Below are positions 28,894 through 36,938 of a stretch of 37,727 nucleotides of DNA, piece after piece (within the stretch, counting starts at the first letter, position 1; each line of letters opens with the position of its first letter). Origin of the DNA: a virus; IMG/VR virus record IMGVR_UViG_3300044617_002125, positions 1-37,727 of that record; one strand, given 5' to 3'. The position numbers and the translations under genes are program-made. Under the pieces are notes generated by a model, which saw nothing but the letters and a program-made list of their open reading frames with translations, ran no database searches and had not been told where the DNA came from.

Positions 28894-29286
28894 TTATTTT
28901 TTTACAAGGATTCCACTTTCATCATAGATATAATCCTCTTTCAGATTACCAAGAACTTCCAAAGTGTCAAGTTGAATATTAGAAATTTCATGATGCCAAT
29001 CTACGACATATGCACAGAGATCACAACTGTATGTAACTTCTCCAATTATTTCCAAACCTTCTAAACCATATACGCCTTTTACTACATCGCCCTCAAAAAT
29101 CTCTTTCATGTTAGAGTCAAGAATTCCAAGAAATTGCTGAACCTCACACTCATCTCCTCCAGAACCATTTTGAAGATTGTGGAATTTTCCATCTAAAGAT
29201 AGAATATAATGACCTTGATAACCCTTATCTGGATAGATGAATCTCTTTTCTAGCTTGTCCCAAACACGGAATTTTTTGTTATTCAC
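28894..29286 (-). CDS. YopX-family protein, GTG start
   Basis: 130 residues. KKFRVWDKLEKRFIYPDKGY at the start and QQFLGILDSNMKEIFEGDVV in the middle identify YopX. Function unknown. The start codon is GTG at 29286, placed 6 nt beyond a -10 box, suggesting a leaderless GTG-initiated mRNA. First gene of the long minus-strand series down to 24102. Confidence 0.83.
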   Translation of the reverse strand: MNNKKFRVWDKLEKRFIYPDKGYQGHYILSLDGKFHNLQNGSGGDECEVQQFLGILDSNMKEIFEGDVVKGVYGLEGLEIIGEVTYSCDLCAYVVDWHHEISNIQLDTLEVLGNLKEDYIYDESGILVKK

Positions 29287-29292
29287 ATTCCC

Positions 29293-29320
29293 ATGTTATG
29301 ATATTATGGGGAGATGTCAA
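29293..29320 (-). promoter_or_regulatory. Promoter with leaderless spacing to a GTG start
   Basis: On the minus strand: consensus TTGACA (29315-29320), 16-bp spacer, weak -10 TAACAT (29293-29298), 6 nt to GTG at 29286. It lies in the gap after the sulfotransferase stop, so it would start a new transcript. Confidence 0.6.
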
Positions 29321-29330
29321 GAAAATAATT

Positions 29331-30131
29331 TTATAGAGTATTAATCCATTTAAATGATTGATGAATTTGTTCTGAAAAATCTTTTCCTAAAATCTCAGAC
29401 CAATCGTTTTTTAGAGGTCTTACTTGATTTCTGATTTCATGATCTCCATAAGGCCAGCCCAATTCATGCTCTTTGGTATATTGTTCCACATTATTAAAGT
29501 CATGATTAAATGGCTTTTCCTCCAGATATTCCCAAACATTATTCATGGTTTCTTTGGGATTTTTTGTGAGTTCCTCAAAGTGAACAAAGTGAAGTTTGTC
29601 TTGATATCTTTTTACAGCATCAGAAAGTCTTTCCACAGCAATTCCAAGTGGTGGAATGTTCAGCCATCCCTGTGCTCTTTTTTCCACAGTGGTCCAATTC
29701 TGAGGAGATTGTTTCTCAACTCCAGTAAAGGGAAAAGGATGTTTGCGCCATTTCTTTTCAAAGGAAGAAAGAATACCTCGCATATCTCTTACAGGAACCA
29801 ATACTTTGGCATTGGGCCAGATGGCAAAAAGCATATCCAAATGCCCAACCCAAGAACGACACTTATCAACTACTACTGGACGATCTGTCAGTCTATTAAA
29901 GGCATTTTCACATCCTCCTTTGACATAATCATAAAACAAAGTTTCTCCATCTTGAGGATTTGGAATGGTTTTAAATTCTTCTGTAGCGGAAAATTGCCTT
30001 GCAATATAACCGATTTCATGAAGACCGCTAGTGGCTGTGGAATGAATCCTAGGATTTTGGGCTAAGACGTTCATGAGCAAGGTAGAACCAGAACGAGGAA
30101 GACCAGAAACAAAGTGAATAGTTTTTGACAT
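29331..30131 (-). CDS. PAPS-dependent sulfotransferase
   Basis: 266 residues. The 5'-phosphosulfate loop GLPRSGSTLLMNVL (10-23), HEIGYIARQ, VVDKCRSWVGHLDM and the 3'-phosphate segment VLVPVRDMRGILSSFEKKWR mark the sulfotransferase_3 fold seen often in aquatic phages. It would transfer sulfate from PAPS to a sugar, tyrosine or small molecule. It has its own promoter (30138) behind a terminator, so is regulated apart from the glycan operon although related to the enzyme at 31001. Confidence 0.88.
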   Translation of the reverse strand: MSKTIHFVSGLPRSGSTLLMNVLAQNPRIHSTATSGLHEIGYIARQFSATEEFKTIPNPQDGETLFYDYVKGGCENAFNRLTDRPVVVDKCRSWVGHLDMLFAIWPNAKVLVPVRDMRGILSSFEKKWRKHPFPFTGVEKQSPQNWTTVEKRAQGWLNIPPLGIAVERLSDAVKRYQDKLHFVHFEELTKNPKETMNNVWEYLEEKPFNHDFNNVEQYTKEHELGWPYGDHEIRNQVRPLKNDWSEILGKDFSEQIHQSFKWINTL

Positions 30132-30137
30132 GTAAAT

Positions 30138-30165
30138 ATATTATCAAATTTTACTCAAAAGTCAA
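30138..30165 (-). promoter_or_regulatory. Sulfotransferase promoter, leaderless spacing
   Basis: On the minus strand: TTGACT (30160-30165), 16-bp spacer, TAATAT (30138-30143), 6 nt to the ATG at 30131. It starts directly after the terminator of the previous operon. Confidence 0.65.
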
Positions 30166-30166
30166 A

Positions 30167-30198
30167 AGAAAAAAAGACTCTTCGGTTAGCAAGAGTCT
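30167..30198 (-). terminator. Intrinsic terminator of the LRR/glycan operon
   Basis: On the minus strand an 8-bp stem (AGACTCTT with AAGAGTCT, 30191-30198 and 30175-30182), an 8-nt loop and a T run of about 8 (to 30167). It lies 24-55 nt after the stop of the 30222 gene. Confidence 0.88.
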
Positions 30199-30221
30199 CT
30201 AAGGTTCAAATCTTTTTAATA

Positions 30222-31004
30222 TTATAATAAATTATATAAATGTAATTTTTTAATAATCTCTTCTTGAATTTTTTCTTTTTCGTTTGTTTTAGAACCCCAA
30301 AGATGAGTATAACCAAATTTTTTTGAGTCTTGAGTGATGTCTTCGCCTAACAAATAAGAAACTTTTTTATCAAACAATTCAGCAAGTAGTGAAAAATAAT
30401 ACTGTTCTATCATTACTGAAGGATGTGCACTATTTGCTCCGTTGTAACAAATAGTTCTTTTATTTTCATGATCCAAAGCTACTTTAATTGCTTCTGTGGC
30501 ATAAAAGTCGATAAACTCTAAATCCGTTCCTCCAAAAATTCCGAAATTTGCACAATGATCGATTCTTTTCTTTGCAAAAAAATATTTGTTTGGAAGAGTC
30601 TTTATAAAGTTTTCAACGTTGTAAATGTTTTTGATGTTATTTTCTTTGTGTTGGGTTATTAAAGGATTATAAAGAACATGATGAGACAGTCTCCCAAAAA
30701 GAAACACATCATTGTCTATATGAAGAAATGGGTCACCTTTTTTTGCAATGTGTTGATAAGCTATAATTTTTCCTAAGGCCCACAATTGTTGACAATTTTC
30801 TGGAATTTTGCCCTCCAAGCAAGTTTCAATTTTGGAAAACGGAAGATCTTTTAGACATTCTTCCCCGATACAATCGGTTAATAAATGAACTTCCGAAAAC
30901 TGTCTTCTCAGCAAATATAAAGACAGTTTGAACATTTTATAGTCTATATTGTCTTTTGACAGAGGTTTATAACCTCTCGATGACCACGACATATAGGCTT
31001 TCAT
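30222..31004 (-). CDS. Putative GT-A glycosyltransferase (DUF6734-like)
   Basis: 260 residues. MKAYMSWSSRGYKPLSKDN at the start, VHLLTDCIGEE, LWALGKIIAYQHIAKKGDPF and the D-x-D-like motif FLHIDNDVFLFGRL fit a GT-A fold and proteins labelled DUF6734. A later block (HCANFGIFGGTDLEFIDFYA) resembles the acceptor site of capsular glycosyltransferases. It is last in the LRR operon, coupled by ATGA to the sulfotransferase, and ends before a terminator. Likely builds a surface glycan; sugar unknown. Confidence 0.7.
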   Translation of the reverse strand: MKAYMSWSSRGYKPLSKDNIDYKMFKLSLYLLRRQFSEVHLLTDCIGEECLKDLPFSKIETCLEGKIPENCQQLWALGKIIAYQHIAKKGDPFLHIDNDVFLFGRLSHHVLYNPLITQHKENNIKNIYNVENFIKTLPNKYFFAKKRIDHCANFGIFGGTDLEFIDFYATEAIKVALDHENKRTICYNGANSAHPSVMIEQYYFSLLAELFDKKVSYLLGEDITQDSKKFGYTHLWGSKTNEKEKIQEEIIKKLHLYNLL

Positions 31005-31561
31005 GCAAGTTCGTTAATAATTTGACCAGACCAATTAATTTTTTTATTGATTATGGTCCAGTTTGGCCGACAACGTTCTAATTGAAATTTTTGTTCAATT
31101 CTTTCTAGAACTTTAGTTTGATCTTGCTTGAAGTCATTATAATTTACGATTAAAGAATTTTTTTCATTTTTTTGAGAAAAGTTAAAATAAGATTCTACTT
31201 GTCTGTCATAATATTCTTCGAGGTCCTTATAAATTTCTGGTCCGTGCGGAGTATTAAAAACGAATTGGGAACAATCTTTAAATTCCCATAACATTTCAAA
31301 TGATCCCCAGTGTTTTTGTTTAATTGTTTCAATCCATTCTTCTTTATCTCTAATAGAAAATATAAAAAACAATTCTTCCCATGTGATTTTTTCAATTTCG
31401 TTGTAAACAGAGAGATCTTTTGGTCGAGCGTGTTTCCATCCCAAATAGTCATTGAACTCTCGCTTTAAACAGAATTCAGACCAAAAATTTAAAGGTAAAA
31501 GATGTTCCAGTAAATTAGTTCCCGATCGAGGAAGGCCAAAAATTTTTATTCTTTTTTTCAT
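31001..31561 (-). CDS. Second sulfotransferase-like protein
   Basis: 186 residues, shorter than the 29331 enzyme. PAPS loop IFGLPRSGTNLLEHLL (7-22), FIFSIRDKEEWIETIKQ as the likely 3'-phosphate site, and a helical end. It lies between two glycosyltransferase genes, with ATGA overlaps on both sides, so it probably sulfates the product of its neighbours. Confidence 0.8.
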   Translation of the reverse strand: MKKRIKIFGLPRSGTNLLEHLLPLNFWSEFCLKREFNDYLGWKHARPKDLSVYNEIEKITWEELFFIFSIRDKEEWIETIKQKHWGSFEMLWEFKDCSQFVFNTPHGPEIYKDLEEYYDRQVESYFNFSQKNEKNSLIVNYNDFKQDQTKVLERIEQKFQLERCRPNWTIINKKINWSGQIINELA

Positions 31562-32394
31562 AGAGCGTATTTTTGGTTCTGGATGACTAAATCCAAATCA
31601 TCTACTTCATTTTGAGTTTTATTGGCTTGATAGAACAAATCCATTGTTCTATAGTTGTTTCCCATTTTATTTGTGTTTCCTATAGCTTGAAAATTCGTGC
31701 TAGAATTTGTTTCTGGTTTGTAATCATTGACATCAAACTTTTTTAGGTTGTTTTTCCACTTTTCCTCTGATTGCAGCCTATAATGATTTAAACGAAATAA
31801 ATCTAAATTTAAATTGAGGGAGTTTTGAAAAATTGTTTCGCAAGAAACTTCGTGAACATGAATTTGAAATTTTTGAATTGTGGAAGATTTCATAATACTT
31901 TTATATTGACATGTATCATCAATATAATTTAAATAGTCTTTGTTCATTGTAGATCGTTTTATAAATCCTTCTACAATAGATTTTGGTTGCTTGACTTGGT
32001 TGTTGCTTCCAAATAAAACCATTGGAATAGCCAAAGAAAAAATTTGAGATTGTTCAAGATGGTTACAAGCTTCTCTTAAATCTAAAAATTTAGGCGACCA
32101 GACATATTCATCTATATCACAAATTAAAAACCATTCTGTTTCTTTTAGTTTGTTTATGAAAAATTGATTGTAATAATGAGATTGTCTTCCCCAAAATTGT
32201 TTTCTTTCGTTGATAGAAAATAGAGTTATTAGTTCTTTATAGGGTTCCAACACATTTAAAAAATTATCAGTGCTGTTATCATCTATCAAATAAAAATGCT
32301 CTACCCCTCTTCGAATATGATGATCCAGCCATTCTTTTAAGGAACTTTCTTCATTGTTGAATATAGCTCCAAATGATAGTTTATACTTTAACAT
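31558..32394 (-). CDS. Glycosyltransferase family 92/GT2-like
   Basis: 278 residues. FNNEESSLKEWLDHHIRRGV, then HFYLIDDNSTDN, LEPYKELITLFS and FLICDIDEYVWSPKFLDLRE (D-x-D) are the hallmarks of the GT92-like (Glyco_tranf_2_4) group. The C-terminal part contains HVHEVSC and RLNHYRLQSEEKW, also typical. Starts by TAATG overlap with the upstream gene and leads into the sulfotransferase. Confidence 0.88.
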   Translation of the reverse strand: MLKYKLSFGAIFNNEESSLKEWLDHHIRRGVEHFYLIDDNSTDNFLNVLEPYKELITLFSINERKQFWGRQSHYYNQFFINKLKETEWFLICDIDEYVWSPKFLDLREACNHLEQSQIFSLAIPMVLFGSNNQVKQPKSIVEGFIKRSTMNKDYLNYIDDTCQYKSIMKSSTIQKFQIHVHEVSCETIFQNSLNLNLDLFRLNHYRLQSEEKWKNNLKKFDVNDYKPETNSSTNFQAIGNTNKMGNNYRTMDLFYQANKTQNEVDDLDLVIQNQKYAL

Positions 32395-33458
32395 TAAACC
32401 TCCAAACCATTAATATATTGTTTGCCACTCCAAACTCCGTTTCCGTCTTTACATAAAGTGGTTGGTTCATTATTTACATAATATTTATTATACTGCCAAC
32501 CTTCAATTCTTCCGTTTTTGTATTCAAAACCATGCTGAATACCATTAAAATTTTCTCCAAAAAATCCAAATGTAAAATTTTTTGCAAGAAAACGACATTT
32601 TTTGTTTTTGCGAATACCCGTGGATACCAAAGAATTAAACACAACAAGGCGGTTGTCTCTTAAATCTACACCACGAACACATTCCGTTTCGAAAGAATTT
32701 TCTTTATTTTTTGTATTTATAAACAAAATGTTGGCATCAATTAAATCCCAATAATTGCTCTTTATGTTTTTCTTGTATCCAAGATATAAATTTCCGTTGT
32801 TAAGCAAAACATAAATTTTATCATCTACGCAAATAGCTTGTTTTATCGAGTCTTTTTCAAAATAACCGGTGAATAAATCGGAAGTTATTGAAGTGTTTGT
32901 TTTAAAACAATTCTGTAAATAATAATCCACAAAAACCTCAATGCCATTGTTATTAAAAAATAAATTTTTATAAATTTTGTGTTTCGGTGTTAAATTTTCC
33001 TTTTTCAATAAAAATTGATTTGCCGAAACTTCGTAAATTTCTGTTTTGTTTTCTTTAAAATAAAATTCATAATAATTATTATCAAAACCAGAAATAATTT
33101 TAGACGGAAGACGAGAGATGTTTATTTCTGAACTATTTTCTTTTTGGTCCGATAGAGCTTTGTATTCTTGTTCATTCAAACAAATGAAATAATAAGGATT
33201 ATTTTCAATTAAAACTGCATTTTTAATACTTTTGAGTTGGTTATTATATCGAAATTGAAAGTTTTTTTTATTAAACATTATTATCGGAATATTAACACTC
33301 TCTAAAGTTGGTGTGTTTTCTTGAAAAAGAATTCCTACGTTGTTTTTGTTTTCAACAACTTCTTTAATATCGATTGCTCTGAGAGGGTGGGGAAATATTT
33401 CTTTTAAAACGCCAGTTCTATCTTTAAAAATATTGTTTAATAACGGAACATTATCCAT
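32394..33458 (-). CDS. Hypothetical protein next to the LRR gene
   Basis: 354 residues from ATG 33458; a TTG start at 33485 is possible but would add overlap. Not recognised. Strand-rich, with many Asn/Lys/Tyr, and repeated polar turns (FYFKENKTEIYEVSANQFLL, IYVLLNNGNLYLGYKKNIKS). A C-terminal half with FGFFGENFNGIQHGFEYKNG and GWQYNKYYVNNE looks like a virion or secreted binding protein. It overlaps the LRR stop by 8 bp, so a joint role on the virion surface is my best guess. Confidence 0.65.
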   Translation of the reverse strand: MDNVPLLNNIFKDRTGVLKEIFPHPLRAIDIKEVVENKNNVGILFQENTPTLESVNIPIIMFNKKNFQFRYNNQLKSIKNAVLIENNPYYFICLNEQEYKALSDQKENSSEINISRLPSKIISGFDNNYYEFYFKENKTEIYEVSANQFLLKKENLTPKHKIYKNLFFNNNGIEVFVDYYLQNCFKTNTSITSDLFTGYFEKDSIKQAICVDDKIYVLLNNGNLYLGYKKNIKSNYWDLIDANILFINTKNKENSFETECVRGVDLRDNRLVVFNSLVSTGIRKNKKCRFLAKNFTFGFFGENFNGIQHGFEYKNGRIEGWQYNKYYVNNEPTTLCKDGNGVWSGKQYINGLEV

Positions 33459-34806
33459 TGTCAATAATGTTTTCGGGTTCTCCAAAGTTCATTAGACCAA
33501 CTCCCCCGCTTCCTGAACCGCTACTATTGCTAATTTCGGCATTGAAATCTCCTACCCACTCCAAATCTTTAATAACTGTAACATTGTTATTTCCTTGGAA
33601 TGTTAATGCCGTTCCTTCCTCCCAAGTCGTGTCAATTACTCTGGCATGAATGGTTAAAGGAGATGCTGTATTTAGGAATACATTACCACCATTAAAACGC
33701 GTTTGGGTAACATAACAATCTACAGAAGATAGATTAGGATTATCACGGAATGCACTACCTCCAATACTAGTCACAGAATTTGGTATGGTGACAGAAGTGA
33801 GTTGATTACTACGGAATGCATAACTTCCAATACTAGTCACAGAATTTGGTATGGTGACAGAAGTGAGTTGATTATTACGGAATACCCCATTTCCAATACT
33901 AGTCACAGAATTAGGAATGGTGACAGAAGTGAGTTGGTTAGAACTGAATGCATAACCTCCAATACTAGTCACAGAATTAGGAATGGTGATTGAAGTGAGT
34001 TGGTTATTACGGAATGCTTGGATTTCAATAGAAGTCACAGAATTAGGAATAGTAACTGAAGTGAGCTGGTTATTACGGAATACATAACTTCCAATACTAG
34101 TCACAGAATTTGGTATGGTGACAGAAGTGAGTTGGTTATTACGGAATGCGCTTTGTTGAATAATAGTCACAGAATTAGGAATGGTGACAGAAGTGAGTTG
34201 ATTATTATCGAATGCACTACCTCCAATACTAGTCACAGAATTTGGTATGGTGACAGAAGTGAGTTGATTACTACGGAATGCACCAGATCCAATACTAGTC
34301 ACAGAATTAGGAATGGTGACAGAAGTGAGTTGATTATTACTGAATGCATAACTTCCGATATTAGTCACAGAATTAGGAATGGCGACAGAAGTGAGTTGGT
34401 TATATAGGAATGCATAACTTCCAATATTAGTCACAGAATTTGGTATGGTGACAGAAGTGAGTTGATTATTACGGAATGCCTCATTTCCAATACTAGTCAC
34501 AGAATTAGGAATGGTGACAGAAGTGAGTTGGTTAAAACTGAATGCATAACTTCCGATAGAAGTGGCCGAAGTTCCAATATCTACATAACCAGCAATATTA
34601 AAGTATCTTTTCCAAGTTTGTGGAACATTTCCATTTAATGGATTTCCTGCGGTAACATAAATAGTTCCATCGGGATTATAGATTGTGGTATCCAGAGGAC
34701 TAACAAATCCTCCACCACCATTTTCTCCACCCCCACCAGAAGCGGAGAAAAGAGTTTTGCCTTCTAGTTTTATATTTGTGTTAGGTGCGATTTTTACGAG
34801 TGCCAT
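33451..34806 (-). CDS. BspA-type leucine-rich-repeat surface protein
   Basis: 451 residues. N-terminal ~87 residues include a glycine-rich linker (ASGGGGENGGGGF) and PLDTTIYNPDGTIYVTAGNP. Residues 89-352 are 12 repeats of 22 residues (consensus QLTSVTIPNSVTSIG-x-x-AF-x-x-N), the BspA-like LRR_5 type used by bacterial and protozoan adhesins. The C-terminal ~98 residues (VDCYVTQTRFNGGNVFLNTA onward) end in a serine/glycine linker and a short acidic tail. Unlike secreted bacterial BspA proteins it has no signal peptide, so it may be a fibre-tip or tail protein that binds host glycans. It heads an operon with glycosyl- and sulfotransferases. Confidence 0.85.
   Translation of the reverse strand: MALVKIAPNTNIKLEGKTLFSASGGGGENGGGGFVSPLDTTIYNPDGTIYVTAGNPLNGNVPQTWKRYFNIAGYVDIGTSATSIGSYAFSFNQLTSVTIPNSVTSIGNEAFRNNQLTSVTIPNSVTNIGSYAFLYNQLTSVAIPNSVTNIGSYAFSNNQLTSVTIPNSVTSIGSGAFRSNQLTSVTIPNSVTSIGGSAFDNNQLTSVTIPNSVTIIQQSAFRNNQLTSVTIPNSVTSIGSYVFRNNQLTSVTIPNSVTSIEIQAFRNNQLTSITIPNSVTSIGGYAFSSNQLTSVTIPNSVTSIGNGVFRNNQLTSVTIPNSVTSIGSYAFRSNQLTSVTIPNSVTSIGGSAFRDNPNLSSVDCYVTQTRFNGGNVFLNTASPLTIHARVIDTTWEEGTALTFQGNNNVTVIKDLEWVGDFNAEISNSSGSGSGGVGLMNFGEPENIIDNG
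33751..34542 (-). repeat. Twelve tandem 66-bp coding LRR repeats
   Basis: Near-identical 66-bp units with a fixed core (for example GTGACAGAAGTGAGTTG on the plus strand) and variable codons concentrated at the F-x-x-N and I-G-x-x-A positions. High DNA identity between units means recombination could change the number and order of repeats. Confidence 0.92.
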
Positions 34807-34878
34807 ATATTATATTTATTTAATTTTGTTTCCTTTTTTCATATATACACTCAAAAAATTTTCAAAACACAAAAAAAA

Positions 34879-35214
34879 TCAATTATATTTTAATTCCAAC
34901 CAATCTGTATCCTCTGGAAGTATTTCTACTTTCACTCTAATCTCTTCTGGTTTGTTGATAACGTCATTCAGAATACCAGAACCATACACATGCGCTCCAT
35001 AAGTTTCTTTGTGACATTTATAAACAGAACCAGAATGTCCTTCAAAATTATAAAATTCACCATCCTTTGTGACTTTTGTAATGCCGCTATTAAGTTTCCA
35101 AGAATTAGAACCAAGATAACCTCCAAACCAACAAGCAAAGACTTTATAGGTCAAAGGAACATTTTTTCCTTCAATTTTAATAACAATCCACTTATCTGGT
35201 ATGTATTCTTTCAT
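34879..35214 (-). CDS. Conserved small phage protein
   Basis: 111 residues. WIVIKIEGKNVPLTYKVFAC then WFGGYLGSNSWKLNSGITKV and FYNFEGHSGSVYKCHKETYG form a pattern shared by many phage proteins (YKV-x-x-x-W-GGY, SW-x-x-NSG, G-x-SGS-x-Y-x-C), function unknown. Starts 2 bp after the ThyX stop, so it is the last gene of the ThyX operon; 72 bp without features separate it from the LRR gene. Confidence 0.75.
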   Translation of the reverse strand: MKEYIPDKWIVIKIEGKNVPLTYKVFACWFGGYLGSNSWKLNSGITKVTKDGEFYNFEGHSGSVYKCHKETYGAHVYGSGILNDVINKPEEIRVKVEILPEDTDWLELKYN

Positions 35215-35216
35215 TT

Positions 35217-35843
35217 TTATAAAAAAAATTTATTCCATGATGATAAGGTATATTTAAAAGGATTATTTTCTATATTTTGCGCAGCGGCTAACATTTGTTG
35301 TGCGATTTCTTTAATTTCTTTTTGAGCGTGTTCGGAATTTCTTAGTTTTAAAAAATTAGCAAAACTGCGCATATTAAACATTATATCAGCTTGAATTTGA
35401 CTATTGTATGTTTTAAAAAAGCGAGCTGACTCTTTTGCTCTTTTTCTTCCAAGTGGTGGTTCTAGATCTTTTAAACACTCGTGATACAATCTATTTCCCA
35501 ATTCTGTGTAGTTTTTTAAACTTTCTATCCATTTTTCGTTCCAATCGTCAGGAATATAGTATTTGTCCTCTTTCAATTCTTTGTATCTTGCTGATTCTGC
35601 ATTTATACTCGCAATTCTGTGTTTTAACAAATGAATGTGACTCGCTATATCACAATCAACTAAAAAATGAACAATTCCTTTTTCAAAGGGCGTATGATGA
35701 CCTTCTTTCCATAGCATTTCTATCAAATTAGGTATACGCTGTTTCTTTTCTTCTGTTAAATTTCTAGAAGTACTTGTCCAAGCGGAACATGCGATAATTT
35801 CATCGGATCCGTAATAGCCCAATAATTCTACTTTATTTTTCAT
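35217..35843 (-). CDS. thyX: FAD-dependent thymidylate synthase ThyX
   Basis: 208 residues. The ThyX motif is present: LKHRIASINAESARYKEL with H75, R76, N81, S84, R86 and Y87 in the RHRxxSxNxxSxRY pattern. HHTPFEKG (49-56) and GRKRAKESARFF are also typical. It makes dTMP from dUMP with methylene-THF and FAD/NADPH, and pairs with the dCMP deaminase at 6871. Length is near the family norm. Begins by TAATG overlap with the upstream gene. Confidence 0.93.
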   Translation of the reverse strand: MKNKVELLGYYGSDEIIACSAWTSTSRNLTEEKKQRIPNLIEMLWKEGHHTPFEKGIVHFLVDCDIASHIHLLKHRIASINAESARYKELKEDKYYIPDDWNEKWIESLKNYTELGNRLYHECLKDLEPPLGRKRAKESARFFKTYNSQIQADIMFNMRSFANFLKLRNSEHAQKEIKEIAQQMLAAAQNIENNPFKYTLSSWNKFFL

Positions 35844-36037
35844 TAATTTTTAATTCTATTATAAAAAAAATCAATAGTTTGACATACCGTGCTTCTTACG
35901 GGGCTTCCAATAGGCACCATCGAAAAGTGCCTCGATTCTTTTTCGACATAGCATAATACATCCAACGACATATCTATCATTTTCTGCATATCGTCTATCT
36001 GTCCCTGCGTAATTTGCTCTTTAAAAATTTTTTTCAT
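35843..36037 (-). CDS. Small hypothetical protein
   Basis: 64 residues, helical with a possible hydrophobic face (DDMQKMIDMSLDVLCYVEKE). Not recognised. Coupled to ThyX by TAATG and separated by 1 bp from the gene upstream, so it is part of the same operon. Confidence 0.65.
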   Translation of the reverse strand: MKKIFKEQITQGQIDDMQKMIDMSLDVLCYVEKESRHFSMVPIGSPVRSTVCQTIDFFYNRIKN

Positions 36038-36038
36038 A

Positions 36039-36395
36039 TTACTTAAAATTTAACCTATCGGAATATATAAAACCAATTTCTCCAATATCTGTTTGCACTT
36101 TGCTCCAATTGCCACTTTTATCTAAAAAGTGAACCCTGTAACCGTTTTCAATTTTTTTAATAATTTTTGAATTAATATTCGGCGAAACTCTTAGATTAAC
36201 CCACCCATCTGGGTCACTAATTACCGCGTATTGTTTAATTTGCGTAACAGGCGCAATTTGTTGTTCTTTTTGTATTTTTGTTACAATGGTGTTTTTGGCA
36301 ATATCGCTTTTTAAATAAGAAAAAATTGGTATTGAAGCTGTTATTATTGCCGCAATACCTGTTAACAAGCCCCCTATATGCTTCCAATTTTCCAT
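36039..36395 (-). CDS. Membrane-anchored SH3b-domain protein
   Basis: 118 residues from ATG 36395 (TAATG overlap with the upstream gene; the longer start at 36434 is less likely). An N-terminal membrane helix (HIGGLLTGIAAIITASIPIF) is followed by a linker and a bacterial SH3 domain (GWVNLRVSPNINSKIIKKIE, YRVHFLDKSGNWSKVQTDIG, GFIYSDRL). SH3b domains bind peptidoglycan or proteins, so it may contact the host wall during lysis or exclude other phages. Confidence 0.78.
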   Translation of the reverse strand: MENWKHIGGLLTGIAAIITASIPIFSYLKSDIAKNTIVTKIQKEQQIAPVTQIKQYAVISDPDGWVNLRVSPNINSKIIKKIENGYRVHFLDKSGNWSKVQTDIGEIGFIYSDRLNFK

Positions 36396-36694
36396 TAATC
36401 GTAGTTTTGCCAACAATTTTTTTCGTAATCCCAATGCCTACAATCGTATATTTTAATAATAAGCTCATACCCGAAAAATCCAATTAAAACTTCTGGACCG
36501 GCGTGATCTCTACCAAACAATCTAAGATCTAAGTTAAAAGTAAATAAATCTTGTTTGGAAAATTTATCAAATTGTATTTCGAAATATTTATTGTTGGAAA
36601 GCTTTTTGTGCCAGAAAAAAGCAGATCTAAATTTTCCAATGTACCCTTCCTTTTTAAAAAGGGGATTTTGAACCGAAAGAAATAAATTTATCAT
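36395..36694 (-). CDS. Conserved small phage protein (RHWDYE family)
   Basis: 99 residues. LSNNKYFEIQFDKFSKQDLF, RDHAGPEVLIGFFGYELIIK and YDCRHWDYEKNCW match a common phage family (N-K-x-x-E-x-Q, HAG-x-x-x-x-x-x-x-x-G-Y, D-x-RHW), function unknown. TAATG coupling with the gene downstream and a 1-bp stop/start overlap upstream. Confidence 0.75.
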   Translation of the reverse strand: MINLFLSVQNPLFKKEGYIGKFRSAFFWHKKLSNNKYFEIQFDKFSKQDLFTFNLDLRLFGRDHAGPEVLIGFFGYELIIKIYDCRHWDYEKNCWQNYD

Positions 36695-36930
36695 TAATTT
36701 TTAAGCATTTCTTGGAAAGTTTTACCGTATTCTTCAAGGTAATGGTCAAAGCCGTCATATTCTTCCGGCGCGTTATGAATATAATCAAAAAGAAAATCTT
36801 CACCGGTTTTATTTAATTTCAAAAATGCGCAGAGATCGTCGAAGTACTTTTCTTGCACATTTGTTAGTTCTTTGACAAAGGTTTTTACTCTATAGATTTC
36901 GTCTTCTGGATGAGGTTGTTTTGTTTTCAT
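36694..36930 (-). CDS. Small acidic hypothetical protein
   Basis: 78 residues, helical, rich in Asp/Glu/Phe (YFDDLCAFLKLNKTGEDFLF, APEEYDGFDHYLEEYGKTFQ). Not recognised. Highly acidic small proteins of this kind are candidate DNA mimics that block host DNA-binding proteins, but nothing specific supports this. Starts 8 bp after the RNA ligase stop. Confidence 0.65.
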   Translation of the reverse strand: MKTKQPHPEDEIYRVKTFVKELTNVQEKYFDDLCAFLKLNKTGEDFLFDYIHNAPEEYDGFDHYLEEYGKTFQEMLKN

Positions 36931-36938
36931 ATTTTATA

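Noticed and set aside
33802-34407. Antisense open frames across the LRR repeats
   Set aside because: They mirror the repeat unit (repeated TSNTSHRI), with no start signals; a by-product of the 66-bp periodicity.
33451-34806. Diversity-generating retroelement acting on the LRR gene
   Set aside because: No reverse transcriptase or template repeat is visible, and the variation is between tandem units and not at adenines of a variable repeat.
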